The notes beneath the pieces were generated by a model that saw only the letters and a list, made by a program, of their open reading frames with translations, did no database searches and was not told the origin of the DNA. 64,000 bases of DNA from Candidatus Methylopumilus rimovensis. GTDB taxonomy: Bacteria > Pseudomonadota > Gammaproteobacteria > Burkholderiales > Methylophilaceae. The first letter of the stretch is position 1; each line of letters opens with the position of its first letter. The translations under genes and the position numbers were made by a program. The stretch is from the NCBI RefSeq assembly GCF_006364615.1, contig NZ_CP040986.1, forward strand, positions 930,001 to 994,000, read 5' to 3'. Below are positions 58,209-64,000 of the stretch, piece after piece.

Positions 58209-59192
58209 TTGAGTTTTTTAAAGCCACATATCGTCATAAGCTCAGGCGAACCTGCGGGTATTGGCCTTGATCTTTGCGTCTTGCTGAGCGAAAAAACATT
58301 TCCAGCCTTTATTACGGTTGTTGCAGATAAAAATGCCTTATCCCATAGAGCTTATCAGCTCGATAAAGTAATTACATTTCATGAAAATAAACTGATAGAA
58401 CATAAAGGCGACCATTCACTTTCTGTTTATCATATCGCAGCTCCCGAACCGATTAAGGCAGGAGCCCTCAACTCCAATAATAATAGCTACGTTTTTGATG
58501 TATTAAATTTCGCATTAGATGGATGTTTAAATAAATCTTTTGATGCGCTTGTTACAGCTCCTATCAATAAAAGTATTATCAATGAAAGCCAACCCTTTAC
58601 TGGTCATACTGAATATATTGCGCATTACACTCATGCCAAAAATGAAGTCATGCTCCTCACTTCCAAATCTATGAAGGTTGCACTTGTAACAACTCATGTG
58701 CCTATATCACAAGTAAGTAGTTTGATCACACAGGAGAAATTCGAAGAAACTTTAAAAACAATTCATCGCGACCTTATTCACCGATTTAAAATAAATAATC
58801 CTACAATTTTTGTTGCTGGCCTTAATCCGCATGCAGGCGAAAATGGCACTTTAGGTTTGGAAGAGATTGATATTCTTATACCCGTCATCCATAAACTAAA
58901 ATTAGAAGGTATGTTAATTGAGGGGCCACTTCCGGCAGATACACTTTTTACAGAAAAATACATTAAAAAAGCTGACTGTTTTTTGGCAATGTATCATGAT
59001 CAAGGTCTTGCAGTATTTAAACATGCTAACTTTGGCTTAGGTGTTAATGTCACGCTCGGTCTTCCTATTATTAGGACCTCAGTTGATCATGGAACCGCTA
59101 TCGATCTTGCTGGAAAAGGAACGATAGACCCAAATAGCTTCTATAGTGCAATTGATTTGGCAATTGACTTAGCTCAAAAATCACACTCATGA
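58209..59192 (+). CDS. pdxA: 4-hydroxythreonine-4-phosphate dehydrogenase
   Basis: A 327-residue NAD-dependent enzyme in pyridoxal phosphate synthesis. I-S-S-G-E-P-A-G-I-G near the N terminus, V-T-A-P-I-N-K and the metal/substrate motif F-T-G-H-T-E-Y, then G-L-N-P-H-A-G-E-N-G and M-Y-H-D-Q-G-L. The start is TTG 58209; a later start would remove the first strand. It overlaps ksgA by 4 bp. Confidence 0.94.
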   Translation: MSFLKPHIVISSGEPAGIGLDLCVLLSEKTFPAFITVVADKNALSHRAYQLDKVITFHENKLIEHKGDHSLSVYHIAAPEPIKAGALNSNNNSYVFDVLNFALDGCLNKSFDALVTAPINKSIINESQPFTGHTEYIAHYTHAKNEVMLLTSKSMKVALVTTHVPISQVSSLITQEKFEETLKTIHRDLIHRFKINNPTIFVAGLNPHAGENGTLGLEEIDILIPVIHKLKLEGMLIEGPLPADTLFTEKYIKKADCFLAMYHDQGLAVFKHANFGLGVNVTLGLPIIRTSVDHGTAIDLAGKGTIDPNSFYSAIDLAIDLAQKSHS

Positions 59193-59953
59193 AGCATATT
59201 GCCAAGAAAAAATTTGGGCAAAATTTCCTCAAAGATACTGCGATCATTCATGCAATAATTCAATCAATCAATCCTCTTCCAGACGATCTGCTCATTGAAA
59301 TAGGTCCTGGACTTGGAGCGCTTACAAAGCCTCTAATCGAAAAAACTAATCGTCTTTTAGCAATTGAGCTTGATCGAGATATTGTAAATTGGATGAAAAA
59401 TGAATATTCAAAAAAGAATATCATCATATTCAATGAGGACGTTTTAAATTTTAACTTTAATCAGTTTGATCAGAAAATTAGAATTGTAGGCAATTTACCT
59501 TACAACATTTCAACGCCTATTTTATTCAAATGCATTGACAATATTTTAATCATAAAAGACCTTCATTTTATGTTGCAAAAAGAGGTTGTAGATCGCATGA
59601 TTGCTACCCCTTCGTCTTCGGAATACGGAAGATTGTCAGTAATGCTGCAATACTATTTTTCAATGGATCATTTAGTGTATGTTCCTAAAGAATCGTTTGA
59701 GCCTGAACCTAAAGTTGAATCATCTTTCGTAAGACTTATTCCTTATGAAGAATACCCTTTTATTGCAAACAATATAGAACAGTTTGGAAGGATTGTTAAA
59801 GAAGCTTTTTCACAAAGACGAAAAACAATTCGTAATACACTCAAATCATTTATAAGTGAAAATGACTTTGAAAAAATTGGTATAAACCCCCAGTTAAGAG
59901 CTGAAAATTTATCGGTATCAGATTTCGTAAAAATTTCAAATTATCTAGGCTAA
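59189..59953 (+). CDS. ksgA: 16S rRNA (adenine1518/1519-N6)-dimethyltransferase
   Basis: A 254-residue SAM methyltransferase: K-K-F-G-Q-N-F-L-K-D, I-G-P-G-L-G-A-L-T at the SAM loop near residue 39, and the N-L-P-Y-N-I-S-T-P catalytic motif near residue 105. It dimethylates two adenines near the 3' end of 16S rRNA as a late assembly check. End of the lptD-surA-pdxA-ksgA unit. Confidence 0.95.
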   Translation: MKHIAKKKFGQNFLKDTAIIHAIIQSINPLPDDLLIEIGPGLGALTKPLIEKTNRLLAIELDRDIVNWMKNEYSKKNIIIFNEDVLNFNFNQFDQKIRIVGNLPYNISTPILFKCIDNILIIKDLHFMLQKEVVDRMIATPSSSEYGRLSVMLQYYFSMDHLVYVPKESFEPEPKVESSFVRLIPYEEYPFIANNIEQFGRIVKEAFSQRRKTIRNTLKSFISENDFEKIGINPQLRAENLSVSDFVKISNYLG

Positions 59954-59999
59954 TTTATACAGGCTAATAACCATTTGAAATGAACATCGGCTGATATAA

Positions 60000-60671
<672 letters not shown>

Positions 60672-60675
60672 TTAA

Positions 60676-63132
<2,457 letters not shown>

Positions 63133-63621
63133 ATGATGAATACCATATATGAAAAATTTATAACGCTCTTCATGCTTCTAATGATAACAAGCTGTGGATT
63201 TCATTTGAGAGGTATGACAGAAATATCATTTAAAACAATCAGCTTAGAAGGTAAGGAATTAAGTTTTACAAAAAATCTCAAAAAAACTCTAGCTAGTAAT
63301 AAAGTGGCTATTATTCTTCCGACAGAAAATCCAGAATTAAGAATTGAACTTCTTAGTGAAGAGAGCGAAAAAAGAATTTTATCTTTAAGCGGCCAAGGTC
63401 TTGTTCGAGAATTTGAGATTTTCTATAGAGTTCGTTACCGAATTAAAACTATAGATAGCGAAACTTGGAGCCAAGAAAATATTATAGAAACACGTCGTGA
63501 CTTTACCTTCAGTGACTCAAATCTTATTGGCAAAGAAGAAGAAGAAAGACAGCTTAATGAATCTATGCGTAATGAAGCTATCACAAATCTATTTAATCAA
63601 ATTCAGCATACTAATAAATAA
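63133..63621 (+). CDS. lptE: LPS-assembly lipoprotein LptE
   Basis: A 162-residue lipoprotein starting directly after leuS. The signal ends at the lipobox I-T-S-C with the mature start C-G-F-H-L-R-G, a hallmark of LptE. It plugs the LptD barrel in the outer membrane. The leuS-lptE-holA order is conserved in Proteobacteria. ATG 63133 and 63136 are both possible starts. Confidence 0.93.
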   Translation: MMNTIYEKFITLFMLLMITSCGFHLRGMTEISFKTISLEGKELSFTKNLKKTLASNKVAIILPTENPELRIELLSEESEKRILSLSGQGLVREFEIFYRVRYRIKTIDSETWSQENIIETRRDFTFSDSNLIGKEEEERQLNESMRNEAITNLFNQIQHTNK

Positions 63622-63624
63622 TTA

Positions 63625-64000
63625 ATGGCAGTATTTGATTCGGAAGCATTTAGTAAAGAGCTTCAAAAAAATCAGCAATCAAAATTCCTTCTTTTGGGGG
63701 ATGAAGCACTCTCAAGAAAAGAGGCTTTCGACATCATCCGTCAATTTGCAAAAGAGCTATGTTATACAGAAAAATTAAGCTTTACTGTTGATCGTTATTT
63801 TAAATGGGATCAATGTGCTTCATCCCTTCGCTCCCAGGGCTTGTTTTCTCAAAAACGCATTATTGAAATAATCATTCCCTCAGGAAAAATAAATGCTGAG
63901 GGTGGGGAGTCTTTTTACGAAATTATCCAAAATTTTTCTCAAGATGATCTTATTGTTGTTCATTTGCCTCAAATAGATAAGGAAACAAAGCTGCAGAAAT
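63625..64000 (+). CDS. holA: DNA polymerase III delta subunit (3' truncated by window)
   Basis: From the ATG at 63625 the frame is open to the window edge, giving 125 residues. F-L-L-L-G-D-E-A-L-S-R-K-E-A near residue 21 is the HolA N-terminal motif (usually L-x-x-G-D-E-P-L), and L-F-S-Q-K-R-I-I-E-I follows. The delta subunit opens the sliding clamp in the loader complex. Its position after leuS-lptE supports the call. Confidence 0.9.
   Translation, partial: MAVFDSEAFSKELQKNQQSKFLLLGDEALSRKEAFDIIRQFAKELCYTEKLSFTVDRYFKWDQCASSLRSQGLFSQKRIIEIIIPSGKINAEGGESFYEIIQNFSQDDLIVVHLPQIDKETKLQK

Overview
The window is 64 kb of a visibly AT-rich, gene-dense bacterial chromosome. Its genes belong to a Gram-negative proteobacterium: lipopolysaccharide export (LptD, LptE, MsbA, LpxK, KdsB), lipoprotein export (LolC, LolD), SurA, and ubiquinone hydroxylases of the UbiH group. 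Neighbourhoods such as xseB-ispA-dxs-folE2, ilvB-ilvH-ilvC-psd, pyrR-pyrB-pyrC-like, amgK/murU beside lptD-surA-pdxA-ksgA, and msbA-lpxK-ycaR-kdsB are typical of Betaproteobacteria. Very short intergenic gaps, many 1-8 bp overlaps and the low GC suggest a streamlined freshwater or marine lineage. My best inference is Methylophilaceae (OM43 / Methylopumilus-like). That is not proven, because no methanol dehydrogenase, formaldehyde-pathway or rRNA gene lies in the window. I found no tRNA, rRNA, CRISPR array, insertion sequence or prophage, and no gene-free stretch longer than 300 bp.

Layout. 1-9976 (+): the 3' part of yciB, yciI, bolA, a periplasmic parvulin, a Fur-box-controlled feoAB, purL, a secreted ankyrin protein, an SMP-30-like propeller and a DUF455 ferritin-like protein. 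9973-10818 (-): serB. 10943-15891 (+): sucCD, a second secreted ankyrin protein, nadE and glnB. 15884-22735 (-): an envelope block, lolC-lolD-exbB-exbD-msbA-lpxK-ycaR-kdsB, with a 34-bp hairpin-forming tandem repeat between lolD and exbB. 22785-31074 (+): ribE, a ribBA with a degenerate second domain, ruvX-pyrR-pyrB and a dihydroorotase-like gene without metal ligands, a lysine/alanine/proline repeat protein, yggS-proC and mnmA. 31025-31636 (-): a GST whose 3' end overlaps mnmA by 50 bp. 31692-36528 (+): nadC, ilvBHC, psd. 36530-37003 (-): rppH. 37101-43099 (+): a YVTN propeller, an MxaD-like SRPBCC protein, an esterase, xseB-ispA-dxs, folE2. 43116-46696 (-): MFS, aroC, a glutamine amidotransferase, rluE. 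46717-47955 (+): icd. 47998-54399 (-): cspA, dsbC, two UbiH-type hydroxylases, pepP, murU, amgK. 54593-64000 (+): lptD-surA-pdxA-ksgA, adk, leuS, lptE and the start of holA.

How the genes work together. Most of the window is housekeeping: outer-membrane biogenesis, pyrimidine, purine, NAD, riboflavin, branched-chain and isoprenoid synthesis. The points most worth a second look are the catalytically dead PyrC-like protein fused by overlap to pyrB, the 34-bp repeat with GU-compensated hairpins, the near-perfect 18-bp repeat gene backed by several hairpins, the YVTN/MxaD-like pair (possibly serving a PQQ alcohol dehydrogenase), a two-cysteine LptD, a RibBA without its zinc cysteines, and a 10-bp inverted repeat in the lolC/ribE divergent region. 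I see no clearly new multi-gene defence or mobile system.
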